The translations under genes and the position numbers were made by a program. The notes beneath the pieces were generated by a model. That model was not told the origin of the DNA, did no database searches, and saw nothing but the letters and a program-made list of their open reading frames with translations. From Trichoplusia ni (taxonomy: Eukaryota > Arthropoda > Insecta > Lepidoptera > Noctuidae), in the NCBI RefSeq assembly GCF_003590095.1, contig NC_039480.1, positions 15,911,328 through 15,975,327 of the forward strand: a stretch of DNA of 64,000 nucleotides. The letters run 5' to 3'. Shown here piece by piece: positions 36,001-48,780 of this stretch (its first letter is position 1; each line of letters begins with the position of its first letter).

Positions 36001-38389
36001 ACACAATATTGTTGCTTAAGATAAAAACGTGTGGGTGTGCTACAAACCGTTTTATGACATGTTTTAAAATGCAAAACAATTATATTTTAGTCTATCTGTC
36101 GTATGTTTGTAAATCTTGTGGTCACACCAACGTTACAGGTATCTATTTTTAAAACGTGTCTTTATGTATTTTCAACAGACCAACAGACCAAGAGAATTCC
36201 TCGGCAATTTGTTTTTTTTTTAAGTTTGTGAGTTACCCCAGAACTTCGGACTGGATGAACCGATATTGTTGATTAATTTAACCTAAAATGACTGTTGTTT
36301 AGTCCCATAAATTTCATTAAGTTTAAGTCAGTAGTTTTTAATATGTCGGTTGCTTGTTTTGTTGTTATTTTTTTTATTGAACTTTACGAATGGGGATATC
36401 ATTTGTATTAAAACCTCTAACATGCTAAAACAATCAACATTTTTGAATAATTAAATTGATTGATGACAGACACTCCACCGACAATAGGGATGACGTCAAT
36501 TTTTTTTGCAGTGTCCGTCTTGTAGTTTTTTGTATAATAATGGATACGTATTTTTTAATTTGTCCCGCAAACATAAATTGACCAAATTACAGTGAATGAA
36601 ACTTACGCGTGACGTCACGATTGTGTATAAATTTTACCATATCGTTACGTCACAAGCCCCCTCTCCTAAACTTTAAAACAGTTAATCTTTGTCAATTCTA
36701 GTTTTACTGAAAAAGGAAAAAATATGTGTCTAATACCTTTCAATTATCTAACTGAGGGACTAATGAAATTTTTTCTTTTTATACCCAGTCGTCATCCTTA
36801 TTGTTTCGTGTCTAACGAAAAACCCTTTTGTTGATAACAGTAGAATATTAGTATGTTCGGTACTACAATGCAGTACTTCCAAAAATTGAGCAAACGGCCC
36901 TGATATTAAGCAATTAAGTTACCTTCTCCTTTGAGAGGACAAATATTCTCCAAGCAGGTAAACTATAACAACTTTCATTAAGTGTCAAAATTATGAAAAG
37001 TTTGTAACCTGCTATTTAATTTTTAATTCACCACTTAATCATATAATCGTTACAATGCTCGTAAAAATCATCAATAATTACAAACAAAACAAGCATGATT
37101 CTTATGTTAAATTGTATACCACAAAGACTCACTTTGATCGCTCATTACTGGTTACTTGGCGCAGTAATTGATTCATTACAAACCAAAGTAAATGATTGCT
37201 TGTCCTTCAATCATATTTAAACGATCACGTTTAAATGCAAGTTATTTGTTGGTAAAATGTGCTTTAATAACACAAATACTTCTAATTAGGAGAGAATGGT
37301 CATGCAAATATTATAAGTCATCATTATCATCAGCCCGTATTCGTCCATTACTGGACATACTCCTCCCCAATTGCACCCCATCGAGATCTATGATCCTGCT
37401 GTAGTCATCTTGCGCAGGTCACCACTCCACCGTGCCTGATGATGTCCTACACTACATTTGCCCAGACCTAGGTTATAACATGTAAAAAAGAAAATGTTTT
37501 TGTTTCTAGTAGGCCGTAAACAGGCCCGCGGTCGGTGAATGAAGGATTGCAACGCATTGCCATACACCGACACAAAAACGCGGATGACGTAGCACGGCGG
37601 TTCAGGTTTAGTCAGGAGTCTGACACAACCCATTCCCTCCCCCGACAAAAAAAGGCCTAAAACAGGCACTTAAGAAACAAAGCTAAGCTACGTTTAATGG
37701 AGTGGATTTATTACCGTTCATGAAGATTATGAATCACAAGAAATCTAATAACCAGTAAATAATCGTGAGGTATGATAATACAATATTAAATTCAATAGTA
37801 ACACAGTAGTTTCAGCAAAAGGTCAGTTCATACACCATATCATATTCATATTTTTTTAATTCTTGCTTAAATAAATATGTCAATATTATTTCAAATGTAT
37901 TGATTTCCTCTTGATTTCCTCGTATACAAGGTAATCAAAATGACAGGCATTGATTGATATGTGATATTAGATCCCTGAAGACAAAAAAGTATTTTATTGA
38001 TACTGCTATCTGACTGTTAGTTATCGTGCGCGACAGACTCACGATACTGAAAGTTCAAAACAAATCTGTCGGTTTACTAATAAATTTGTTGGAAGATGAT
38101 AAATAATGGTTAGGATTATTTATACAAATTTATTTATTGCCTACCAACAAATTTATGACCGTAACAATTGTTGCTAAGCGTCGATATTTATTTTTAGTTT
38201 TAGCAACAACAGAAATTCGTCATCAATTATTTGTCTTGTTGAGACAGCTTGACGGGCTGACAGTGGGACACAGAGAGAAGCCTTACTAACAGCCTCACAC
38301 TTACAAAGACACCCTAAAAATGACATCAAAGGCCACATTGACATTTAGCATGCCCTGCGCATGACTGACAGAATACTGCTCATAACACT
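33043..38389. other. Intergenic, repeat-derived, no gene seen
   Basis: No convincing exon was found. The region includes MITE copy 2 (about 36.51-36.80 kb) and an RTE-like fragment with a CATTACTGGACATA-type phrase at 37.3-37.45 kb. A minus-strand frame at 37669-37388 looks repeat-derived. The frame at 33838-34047 (+) shows no splice or family support. Confidence 0.45.
36510..36800. mobile_element. MITE copy 2 with CRE-like palindrome
   Basis: It starts AGTGTCCGTCTTG, contains GGATACGTATTTTTT, a TCCCGCAAACATAAATTG phrase and GTGACGTCAC at about 36611, followed by AAGCCCCCTCTCC. This order matches copy 1. The right end is diverged. Confidence 0.5.
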
Positions 38390-38407
38390 GAACATATATT
38401 TAAATCT

Positions 38408-38940
38408 AAAAATCTACTTACTGTACCCTGCATTTATATTTACGAAGTAGCTAAGTTTGTTAAATACCACAGTAATCTTTTCACTTTTAACGATAATACA
38501 TTTAAACGTAAAACAAACCACCTTCCTTTAAAAATGCCTGTGCCTAAGCTTGAACTATTTAGAAAAAGCTGTGCTTATATGGCACCTTTAATATATAATT
38601 CTCTTCCAAAAGGAATGACTGATCTGCCATATAAAAAGTTTTGTTTTACCTTGAAAAAATGGTTAATTGAGGAGAGCTTCTATAGTCTCAAAGAGTTCTT
38701 AAATAAGAGCACATGTCGATTTGGTGCTAAATCTGTACTAAATTTCTAACTCGTCAATGTGTTTTTCTTTTTTTCCTTTCTCCTAATATGTTTGTAACTA
38801 GTTTTTAAGTTAATATTATTTTGTATACCCTTCATTAGGGTGAAATATGTATATGTGCTATACCTACAATAACATAACATCTTTTGTTCCACCATATTTC
38901 AAACAAATAAATGATTTATTATTATTATTATTATTATTAT
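38408..38940 (+). pseudogene. LINE reverse transcriptase C-terminal fragment and tail
   Basis: An open frame to the stop at 38747-38749 reads LLTVPCIYIYEVAKF, then NHLPLKMPVPKLELFRKSCA, YMAPLIYNSLPKGM and FTLKKWLIEESFYSLKEFL. This is the typical C-terminal segment of a LINE ORF2 after the polymerase domain. About 160 bases of 3' untranslated sequence and a (TTA)n run (38915-38940) follow, the usual LINE 3' end. The copy is 5'-truncated, as expected after target-primed integration. Confidence 0.7.
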
Positions 38941-39793
38941 AACATTACAAACTCGAAGAAGCTTATAGAAAAATATTACTTATAAGCTTTAGCGATCATA
39001 TTATGATGAATCACTCAAATGTATGAAAATCAAATTTTTCGACGATGCTCTGACGTTCAATGCATTGAGCGTTTTAGTGATTTGGTCAGTATTAGTGACA
39101 CAAATGACACGTGTCTTGATGCACACCAAATATTGGCACACCTAGATGCATGTTAAACATTCAACACAATTTCATTACGAAATAATCGATGTGTAAGTGA
39201 CTAATATAAAAGAAGATGTAGGTAAATTGTATGCATAACCAACAAAAGTATGTTAAGTGCTGCGGTAGTAACAGTGCTTATTTTGTATAAACAATGAAAA
39301 AACGAACAACTCCCGCACTTCCCGAAGTTTAAAAGGTGAATTACACTATATTATTACCATATATTTGTATTATTTTACTGCTTTGCTTTTATTGCTTTAG
39401 ATGCATTGATTTCGCCGTTTCCTTGTGATATATTACATAATATATTTTAATCACATGCACAAAGATACTCACACATAACTCGGAACAAACATTCGTGAAT
39501 CACACGAATGCTTGTCTTACTCGGGGATCGAAACCGCAACAAGAAGCGGACAGTTGTACGTGGTACACGGGATAACGTCGTTTACATACATACTAGGAAA
39601 TTCAGAATTACAGGATCAATCAAAAGAATTCATAAAACGATAATATATTAAATACAAAACTATGTGTATGCGTACATATGTGTGAAATTTAGTATGGATG
39701 TAGCGAAGACCCTGGATTAAGAAATAGGCTTTTATTCAACTTAGTTAAATTAAGGTAATGTTTAAGCAGCTATAGCCTACGTCCATTTGTTTG

Positions 39794-40034
39794 AATAAAA
39801 TAAATAAATAAATAAATGCGGACAACATCACATACATTGATCTGAACCCAAAGTAAGTTGCTAAAGCACTTGTGTTATGGAATTCAGATACAACGAAGGT
39901 ACCACAAACACCCAGACCCGAGACAATTTAGAAATAAGATTTTTTACATTGACCCGACCGGGGATCGAACCCGGGACCTCAGAGCTAGCGAAACCTTGAA
40001 ACCGGTGCGTACGCCACTCGACCAGGGAGGTTTT
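39794..40034 (-). mobile_element. tRNA-derived SINE, apparently full length
   Basis: The minus strand starts AACCTCCCTGGTCGAGTGGC (A box) and contains GGGTTCGATCCCCGGTCGGG (B box). A non-tRNA body follows, ending GTCCGCATTTATTTATTTATT. Head, RNA polymerase III boxes, body and simple-repeat tail are all present. A short plus-strand frame across it is a by-product. Confidence 0.8.
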
Positions 40035-40403
40035 CATTTATTTACAAACATAATTTCACTTATTCCCAAACGAATCTTTATTTAAGAAAAATTCAATTGA
40101 CTAGTAACCTAGAAACTAAAACGTTACACACTCTGAACTTTTACAATTAATTTAGTGGAAACAACGAAATGAATTACGCGATACGCGCAGATAAAAGCAA
40201 CGAATAAGGAAGGGCTGTACCATTTGTAATGAGATTATCATGTTAATGCGTAGATATAGAGCATTAAACACGATGTGAATTACTCGTGATGCAAGTGCCC
40301 ATCAAAACGATTGACGTGCTCCAGATTATGCAAAACATTGTGTTACAATGTGCATATTATCATACACCATTAACAACACTATCATAACTAAGTCTACTAA
40401 TAT

Positions 40404-41512
40404 TCAAAATATTATTTCACTTGTAGAAGCATGACAGAGTTCCGTGTAGAGCGGCATCTCGTACAGTACTGGAGGTATCTCTTCTCCAGAACGGCAATAA
40501 AATTATCTTTTTTGGTATTTATACAGCTTCCCGTTCTATAATTGAAATATAATAAAAGAACTGTTTAAGAAAAAGAAGACGTTGTGTTAAATAACCGGTC
40601 AAGTGCGAGTCGCACTGACGACCCTTAGGGTTAAGTCTAATAAGCTAAAGAAAACTTATTTATTTATTTATAGGTAATTTATTTATTTAATTATCACACT
40701 AATCTACCATCGGTTGAATATGGCTTGGGTGACAAATGTGACGGCAATAACCATTGCTTGGATTATCTTTTAAGTTACCCCTAAAAATAATCCATTCGAC
40801 CATGTGTTCTACCTCTGTACTCTACTAATTGATGAGGTACGTAATAAAAAATTATATATTTCCACATGGTCGAGTTTAGAATACACAACAGTAATTTCAG
40901 CGCTAGATAAAAACGCATTTCCGCCGCTTTGTTTATGCACCTGTATAGGTATTCACGTAATTGACAATTAACTCTTAATGTTTAATTACATTGTACTCGA
41001 AATGATAGGCAGAAGGTCGATAATTATGTAACACGCCGTGGAACAATAACTTTTTGTCAGGTGGACCAGGTGGTGACACATTTTGTTTAATTGCTCTTTA
41101 AGGGTATTAGTCAGTAGAAGGAGGTGGTATTCGTAATGATATGACTGCGAATTCATCGCACACTCTCCAACGAGTCAGAATTTTGGTGACTTGCGAAAGC
41201 ATTGATAGGACTGTGCGTAAGTTTTTGAAAGTAGTATCGAACTGTATCGTATTATTTTACATTAAAATCATTATAGAACTTACCATTATTTTTTTCCGTT
41301 TTCAATCCGTAATTGTTATCATCTATCATGTTATCACGATTAGTAGAGTCATTTTGTCTATGAACAATTTGTTCAGGAACTTCTAAAGTATCACTCCATT
41401 TAGGAACGTCATTTTTCCATCGGCCGTTGACGTCATTGTACTGACTAGTGATGTCTGCGAAGAGCACCGGCGGGGCGGACCACTGCACGAACCACTGATG
41501 CGACACCGCCAT
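40404..41512 (-). CDS. Possible small gene, 2 exons, ~97 aa, unknown
   Basis: Exon 1 (41512-41284) starts GCGATGGCGG, a good start context, and reads MAVSHQWFVQWSAPPVLFAD onward for 76 residues. It ends at ATG|GTAAGT, a strong donor in phase 1. A phase-compatible exon at 40468-40404 would add VLYEMPLYTELCHASTSEII and a stop, but its acceptor (CTCCAG) lacks a clear pyrimidine tract. A GC-rich stretch upstream (41.58-41.72 kb) could be the promoter. The protein is hydrophilic without a signal peptide. I do not recognise it. Exon 1 is more credible than exon 2. Confidence 0.35.
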
Positions 41513-42481
41513 CGCTTACGTCACACGCTAAAACTCTATAAACTATATTAAACACTATAACTGGAACTTGTCTCTCCTAAGGCGGTTTTCACTGACCGAT
41601 CTCGACGCGGCTCTCCGCATCGCAGAAATACGTTAGCGCAAGCACACCGGTTGAGTTTGTCTGTCGGTGCGGTGTGATCGCGCCCTTTCCATAAGAGCAC
41701 GTTCTGCCCCCCACGGAGCAGCTTTCGCGATTTGGACACATGAGTGACTTCTGCATTTCATTGGAGGACCTGGGATACATCACGATTGCTTGCGAAATGT
41801 TTTAAATTAACGACCCATGAGAGGCTAGGATTGCTAAATATGTAAGTACATACTGTACGAGTAATACAGAAACTTTGGCACATCAATTTATATTATGAGT
41901 CCGTCGTGACTTGTTGCCGGGACTGCAGGCTACATTTCAAAAGTAGGTCCTATGTGTGCCCGCAATGTAAAATTGCTAAATCACGAATACACAATTCTTG
42001 TTAAATAATTATCAGTTTATTCCATTTAATATCGAATCAAATCTGTTAATCAAATAAAATAAACTAATAGAACTGACAAGTGAATAATTCAACTAGTAGA
42101 TAAACTAAAATCTAAAATTAAACCGCGAAAAAATCCGTAAAAGTAGTTTCATTTCAATAGATTAATTAATGTAACCAATAACTTCTAACAAAAAAAGAAA
42201 GATATTGAACCTTCTGAAGAAAATAATAATATGGTACTAGTAGGTGAATAAAACCACATTTATAACTTGGTTACCATTAGAATTGCATAATTGACGGGTT
42301 CCGGCAACATGAAAGAACAAGGAAGTTAGATCGCAGTCCTATTGACTGAAAACTACAAACTTACGATAAACTTCAATAAAATACGTACAAATGGTCCAAT
42401 CAGTGGTTACCGGGTGGCCACTTTATAGTTTTTACGACTGCCAATACTTTCTACTCTAGAAAACGGTCAGTTTTCAACAAA

Positions 42482-45400
42482 ATGTGCGTAAAATATATCG
42501 TCTTGTTCATTTTTATCAGTGCCGAAGTTGCGTACAGCATCTACCCGTACTTCGATACGCAGGACTTCATATACAATGTTCCGAAAGTTTACAGAATATC
42601 CATTACTTTGGATAAGTTGCTTGAACATTATGAGAAGAAGCCTTCCAAAGATCCAGAGTGGTACATTGCTTTAGGAATGGCTAGAGGTACTAAATAAAAT
42701 CTAAAAAAAATGTAAATGTAGAGTCCTAGAAAGAATGATAACCATCTATCAATAACCTTGCTATCTATTTGCGAAATAAAATTAATGCTCGTTTAAATTC
42801 AAAATGGAATCCCACGCACAATACTTATTGCAGAAGTTACATCTTCGTAATGAGAACGGAAAAATGGAGATCAGATAACACGATCATAATGTTTCAGGTC
42901 AGTTAGAGTACACTATAAATGAACTGGATAAATCAGTGCCGGGGAAGCTGAAGGAGAACTTGCAGAATATTACGAGACGAATGGATCGCATTAGAAATAA
43001 TACCGACTACTCTAGTTTTATATACAGGAGTAAAGATTACGAATATGGTTTGTATTACGTTTTTTTTTTAATAGCTTACCTTAATAGTCAGCTTTGATCG
43101 GCAACGAATGAGTTGTTAGACAGTTTTGAAACTATTTTATAATTATTATTTTTTTATATGATGTCTGAAGTAGGGAAAATCTGTTATCACTCATTTTAGT
43201 TGGCAGACTGTGTCAAGACTGTCTAGCTACAGTTTTGTTGGCTCTGAGCGCTGGTTGTAATAATGTAATTTTTGCTTTTTTGACGTCTTCTGCTCTCTTT
43301 TTTGCATTTCTGATTGATAAGTATTTATTTATTTACGGTTTACTCACGCGTCTTTATCGCGATTGCCCGACTAGTTTCGATTCCAGATCGTGATTTCGAG
43401 AAACTTGGTTCTTTACAAAAGAGCAGAATCATTTATTAATGGTTAAGGACGCCGGCGCCGTGCAATGTATTTATAGTTCTAAGACGCTATTCATTTGTTT
43501 CATTGTTTTCACTACACCTATATTATTCTGAAAGCCTGTTTTTAAAGGTCAGTTTAGAATAAATGGCTCAACGTGCTCATAATAATAGCCAATCAGACAC
43601 AATCATTAGTTTGCGGTTACGATTATTTCTCGAATATAAATGTTAGTGCCGTGTAATGACATCAGAGAAAAAAATGTTCTAAGTTTATTATTGGCCAGAA
43701 CTAAACTAGTTCGTTACAATTTTTTATTTTTTATTAGATATTAATTGAAGTCTGTCATTTTTTTGTAACTGGATGTGAAATTTCTGAATATTTTTGATTG
43801 TCATGTCGTTCTTGTTTGTTTCGATACATGAGGTATCTCTTAACATTTAAACTACGTATTTGTTTCTTTACAAATCCGGAATTTGACTCTGCGTACCTTG
43901 GTAATTCCAAGTTATATAGACTTGCCTAACTGTTACTCGCGACTTTGCTCGCCTGGAAGTCGGGTTTAGTTGAAAAAAAAAACATTACCCTCCTTTAACG
44001 CAAATAAAACTAGCCAAAGTGCCTGCTTCCTAAGTACCAAATTTTATCGAAATCGATCCAGCCGTTTGAGCGTAATAAAGTAACAAACATACACTCATAA
44101 ACAGAAACGCAAACGCTCTCACATTATTTCTCATTAGTGAGATTCGTATTAGTGTGATATATTGCGGGATTTTCAGGACACAGCTATATTGTCCGCCTAA
44201 CGACCACAATAAAAGAAAATAATAACCTTGTGTTTCGTACAAACATTTGTTTTTTTTAATACTTGCATAGTGATTGTAATTGAAAGTGAGAAATAAATTT
44301 ATTTCAAACAACCAATACGTTATGAATACATGCTGTATACAGCCTAATGTAACTTACAACTATTTCGTAACCAGACACAATTGCTTAATTTTAATTACTA
44401 AAGTGAACCTAGGCAAAAGTTTAGTTTGAATTTAGTCTGATACACATCTAGTTATTACACATACCTACTTCAAAAGTTGCGTCGGCCAATTGGAGAATTT
44501 TAGGGGTCAACGTCGAAACTTGTGAAACTGTTAGTTACCTTTTTTTATTGCTTTTTGTCGATATTTTTCAAGTTTATTATTTTCTTAGTTGAAGCCAACT
44601 GTTCGTTACTTCTTCTTTATCAACAAAATTATTTAGGTCAAAACTTTTTATGAATAGCTTTTTGTATGTATGTAATATGTGTTATATATTAATAACAATT
44701 GCTTACATTTCCAATAGTTATAACCAAATGTCCTGTAAGGTGGAACAAAAAAAAACTAGAATATTGACCTACTGCTGGCCATTGGGCAAAGGCCGATCTT
44801 TCCATTTTCTCTTTCTATGGCAGTCCCAGGCCTTCATGTAAGAGTCCAGCTTACTACTATCACTCCACCTTGATTCCATCACGTTGACATTCATCGTTTA
44901 CGGTACTCCATTGGCGTTCGGTAGATTTGACCGGCTTAGTCGCACTTCAACCTTGCATCCACATCTTTGATTCAAGTCTGGGACCGCTGATAAGAATTGC
45001 GAAAGTAGTTAGCAGTCGGTTTGACCCCCAGTATACTTCGCCATTTCTCAGTTGTGAATTTTTGAAGGTAAAATTTAAATATAGTGTCCTATGCGGATTT
45101 ATTAAACCACCTTGTCACCTTTAATTAAATCAAAGAAATCTATAAACTTGTATGTTACAAAGGCCATCTAGTCCACTATTGAAAATAGGCATAACGCCCG
45201 TGGCTAAAACTGGACTTGCGAAGACTGTTAACGAAGGTGAAAGGGCGTACAACTTCAAAGAGATTTATTGTAATTACTCAATTTTGATTTCAATGTCAGT
45301 TTGCAGTTATGTAATGCCTCCACATAAGTAGTGCTTTTTTATCTAGATTATTGATGGAGTAACTAATTGCAAAACTTGTTCTAATATTGCCTGATAAAGA

Positions 45401-48400
45401 ACTTTATTCATGATTAATTATATCATTACGTGTATAATTGAGATTCTGCAATATGAGGCATCTTAGGTACGTAACGGTATTTGGTGTTCAATAAAATGAC
45501 ATAATATGTGGACACAACTGTCTCGACCTAACCAAAGTTTGTATAACGAGTGCTAGAAAACTGATAAACATACTTAGGTATTTCCAAATACATTCATATT
45601 GTAGCAAAATAACTAGACGCGGAACAAATGGTCGTTGTTTTGTATGCCTTCAACTGTTTACACTTTATACTAAATTTACTTAGGAACTTTATGAATCAAA
45701 ACCATCTTTGTATGTCTTTTTGTCTAAAAACTCAATTTAAAAATAAAATGCGACTTAACACCAATATAAAACAACAATAATTATTACTAAATCAGGTATA
45801 CAATTGAAATGTAAACTGTCGTTTATTTATTTAACATGTGACTGTATGTATAAAAAGACACACCGAGATTTTTTTTAGTATCTAAACCAATAGAGTAGGT
45901 ACTTTGTCTTATTATAGTATACTTTGTCTTAGCTAATCATGTTGACGTGTATCTGTAGCTCACTAGAATAAAAACTTTCTTGTTAAGGCGCGGTTACACG
46001 CGACAATTCTATGTGAAATGTTAATAAATCAATAAAATAAGTCTGCCATCTTCAACGTGAAATTAAAATCAAATGAAAAAAACTTTAAAAGGCGGTTATG
46101 AATTACGTTAATTGTAGCAATTTTAGTTTTTTATTTAGAGAAAAATAATGAATTTAGTAAAACGACATTTCTATCCAAATGAAGGTACCTAGTAATTGCA
46201 TTTACACTCGGTTTATTCACCTTAACCGTGATCACTCTTATCTAAACTGGCCTTAACAGAAACCGTTTTAAATTAATACAGGTAGTGCTATTACGGTTTA
46301 CATCGGCGAGTGGACAGAGAAATTTATTGAGTTTCACTCTTAATGGATATTATTTTATTGACGTTATATCATTTATTCGTTGACGATTTTGTACCATTTA
46401 GTTTGTGGTTTTGCTAAAACCGACACTTAATATTTTAAGCGCCACAAACAAAACGGGAAATACACACTCTTATATACATCTAATTATATTTGATCTTACC
46501 GATTTATACATACATATTTCATGGTGAGGCTTTATAGTATACCCTTATTCGGCAGTGGGAGGAAATAGGATAAAAAAAGAAAAAAAATCGTAGTATCAGT
46601 AAATAACATTTTTAATAAGTACTTAATGTTTAGAAAGTAATTTTAGCCTATTTTTTCCGTAGTTGTCGACTTAATTTAGTCGTCAAACTACCAGAATCTG
46701 GTAAATGGGGTCTTGATCGTAGAGTAATGTCTTTTTCAGTGGTCAAAGCAATTCTGGAAAACTTGGATGTGTTATCAAGTATAATGGAACCAATATCTAT
46801 CGGCACAATGGGAACGCAAAAGCCTTATCGGTTTGCGTTCGAGCAATACGTGCAGGAGGCGAGAACAAAGATGCCGACAAGGAAGGCCGCAGGTTCGTTA
46901 AGAAACCATTAGTGATAGAATGAAACGATGTTATGGAATGTTAGGCGTATTGATACACCTTGGGTGAATGTTAGAGAAACGGTGGTTTCAAATCGCTGGA
47001 GTGTCAAAGCGAATCATGGGTGAAATGGAAAATTGTTTGGATTACTAAATTGAAATAGAATTGTATTTGGAGTGGCTCTACTAGACTTTACTAGTCTGTC
47101 TGAGTTCAATGAACCCTCTGCCATCATTTTTTTTTATTATGGTTGAAAATAATCGTTATACTGAAGTATTTCTGAAGTAAGGTGTCATTAGAAATTTTGC
47201 GACGCAATCGAAGGTCATTTTTTAGTTCCATTAACAACCACAACACAATGCGGCGCCACTTGACATAATACAAGATTAATCAACATGGTGACAATGAAAA
47301 TGAGGTGAGAAAGCTTGCCGACCTACTTTTAATTGAATTGCATTTTAACAATGAAGTGTCTGTGGGTTACAGATGCGTGTACAATGCAGTTGCTGATATC
47401 GGCAATGGAAACGCAGACCACGAAAACGGAAGGTTCTTGTGAGCTGACTCCGGAATGTTCCACTCAGATACTGAAGGGTTCAGGTTTGGCGTTTCAGCAG
47501 ACCAGTCGGGTCAGAGCCGCCGGCTTAGCCTACCTCTTCGATTGCATGGAGGGCTTGGACCTTGCAGCGCACATTTATAAATTATGCATCCAAGTTTACA
47601 AAGAAACAAAGTCCTTGGAAGCTTGGGACCATCCTCCTGGAACTAAGACTCTATTTATGCAGCAAAGTAAGATCTATTATTACCTTATAATTAATTCTCA
47701 GGTCTACAATAGTAGTTGTTTTTGCAATACTTATAATAAAACTGTCAACAGGCTATTGTTTGCGATCTATTGTTGATGTTTCCGTGATCTTTGTAACATG
47801 CCGGTGTATTTCCAGTTCTGTACTGTGCGTCACAAGGTTACGGAGAGTTCATCAAGCCGCGTTGGATGAACAGGATCTTGGCGTGGCAGGAGCCTAAAGG
47901 ATGCTACTCAGATGATCGCCAGCCCTTCTTGAAACTGACCGGGTTCATTGGTCCTGCGTCCGCCCCTACTCCAAAGGAAAGAGAGGTAGACGGTTATTTA
48001 TATTATAGGATGGGATTGATGGTAAATGTTTTTGCGTATCATCGTTCTTATAATAGGTTTGTATAGTAATAGGTACCTGCTTAAGGACCTGCAATTGATA
48101 GTTTTTTTTTCTCTTATTCATTGGTAACATTAAACTCCACATAGTTAGAGAGTATCATTGTTGAACATTTAATCAATTAGATTATGAATCATCATTACAA
48201 TTATAATTCATAATCTAATTTTAAACCCCACTTGTGTTTAATCTATTGTACCAATTCTCGTGGGTCTTATTCATAAGTAATTGATATAACGATTTCTGAG
48301 ACTCAACTAGTGACCTTAATCGCGACACTGACGATACATCAAATCCACATAAAAAGTCCGATCCCGCGATCCCGACAAAATCGCCTTTCTAAATATTATC

Positions 48401-48573
48401 ATTTAATTAGTTACTTCGTTTTACAGGAAGAGTACAGAGTAAAGAAGGCAGCAACGTCTGAAGGCGGAGCGTGCAACTCCCTCACGTCGGCGATGGCTCT
48501 CGGCTCCCTCGTCATCTACATCAGGGCATTACTGGAAACAGACCAAGCCTTCCAATACGACGTGCTATCATAG
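42482..48573 (+). CDS. C16orf89-like (UPF0764) secreted protein, 6 exons, 392 aa
   Basis: Exons 42482-42686, 42898-43047, 46680-46892, 47373-47666, 47816-47985 and 48427-48573 join to exactly 393 codons with the stop. The signal peptide is MCVKYIVLFIFISAEVAYS. Later landmarks resemble vertebrate C16orf89: SCELTPECSTQIL, a TSRVRAAGLAYLFDC stretch, YGEFIKPRWMNRILAWQEP followed by KGCYSDD, and GGACNSLTSAMALGSL near the end. The cysteine spacing fits a disulphide-rich secreted protein. The vertebrate protein is secreted and of unknown molecular function; nothing more can be claimed here. Exon 3 has a second acceptor 60 bases downstream in the same phase. The stop is 207 bases upstream of the OSCP start. 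Confidence 0.75.
43920..44100 (-). repeat. Degenerate Helitron-like remnant in intron 2
   Basis: TACTCGCGACTTTGCTCGCCTGG and ATCGAAATCGATCCAGCCGTTTG resemble the hairpin and internal phrases of Helitron ends elsewhere in the window. No intact terminus remains. Confidence 0.35.
44755..44885 (-). repeat. RTE-type LINE fragment in intron 2
   Basis: CTACTGCTGGCCATTGGGCA followed by AAGGCCGATCTTTCC resembles the GGGCAAAGGCCTCC phrase of the RTE tail at 26.64 kb. Confidence 0.45.
48176..48219. repeat. 14-bp inverted repeat in intron 5
   Basis: The arms ATTAGATTATGAAT (48176-48189) and ATTCATAATCTAAT (48206-48219) are exact complements with a 16-base loop. It lies in the last intron of the C16orf89-like gene. 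Confidence 0.8.
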
Positions 48574-48648
48574 ACTAACAACATTGTTGATTAAAAACTA
48601 TTTGTATCCCAAACTCTTTGCTACATAAAAAGATCTTAATCAAAATTA

Positions 48649-48654
48649 AATAAA
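48649..48654 (+). terminator. AATAAA poly(A) signal of the C16orf89-like gene
   Basis: AATAAA lies 75 bases after the stop codon and about 125 bases before the start codon of the OSCP gene. Confidence 0.5.
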
Positions 48655-48780
48655 AGTTTGCGTTTATTTATAGTCTGTGCTTAGTTTCCTGTCATTTTAA
48701 TGTCTAATATAGTTTGTCATAAAGAGCAGTGATTTTATACTTTCTGTGTTATTAGTAATTAGCTTTACCAATCTAGAGCA

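Noticed and set aside
37388..37669. 93-residue minus-strand open frame
   Set aside because: No start context, signal or splice sites; adjacent to an RTE-like fragment and looks repeat-derived.
39950..40034. tRNA gene on the minus strand
   Set aside because: A and B boxes are present but the cloverleaf is incomplete and a SINE body and tail follow.
39861..40090. Plus-strand frame across 39.86-40.09 kb as a gene
   Set aside because: It is the antisense side of a tRNA-derived SINE.
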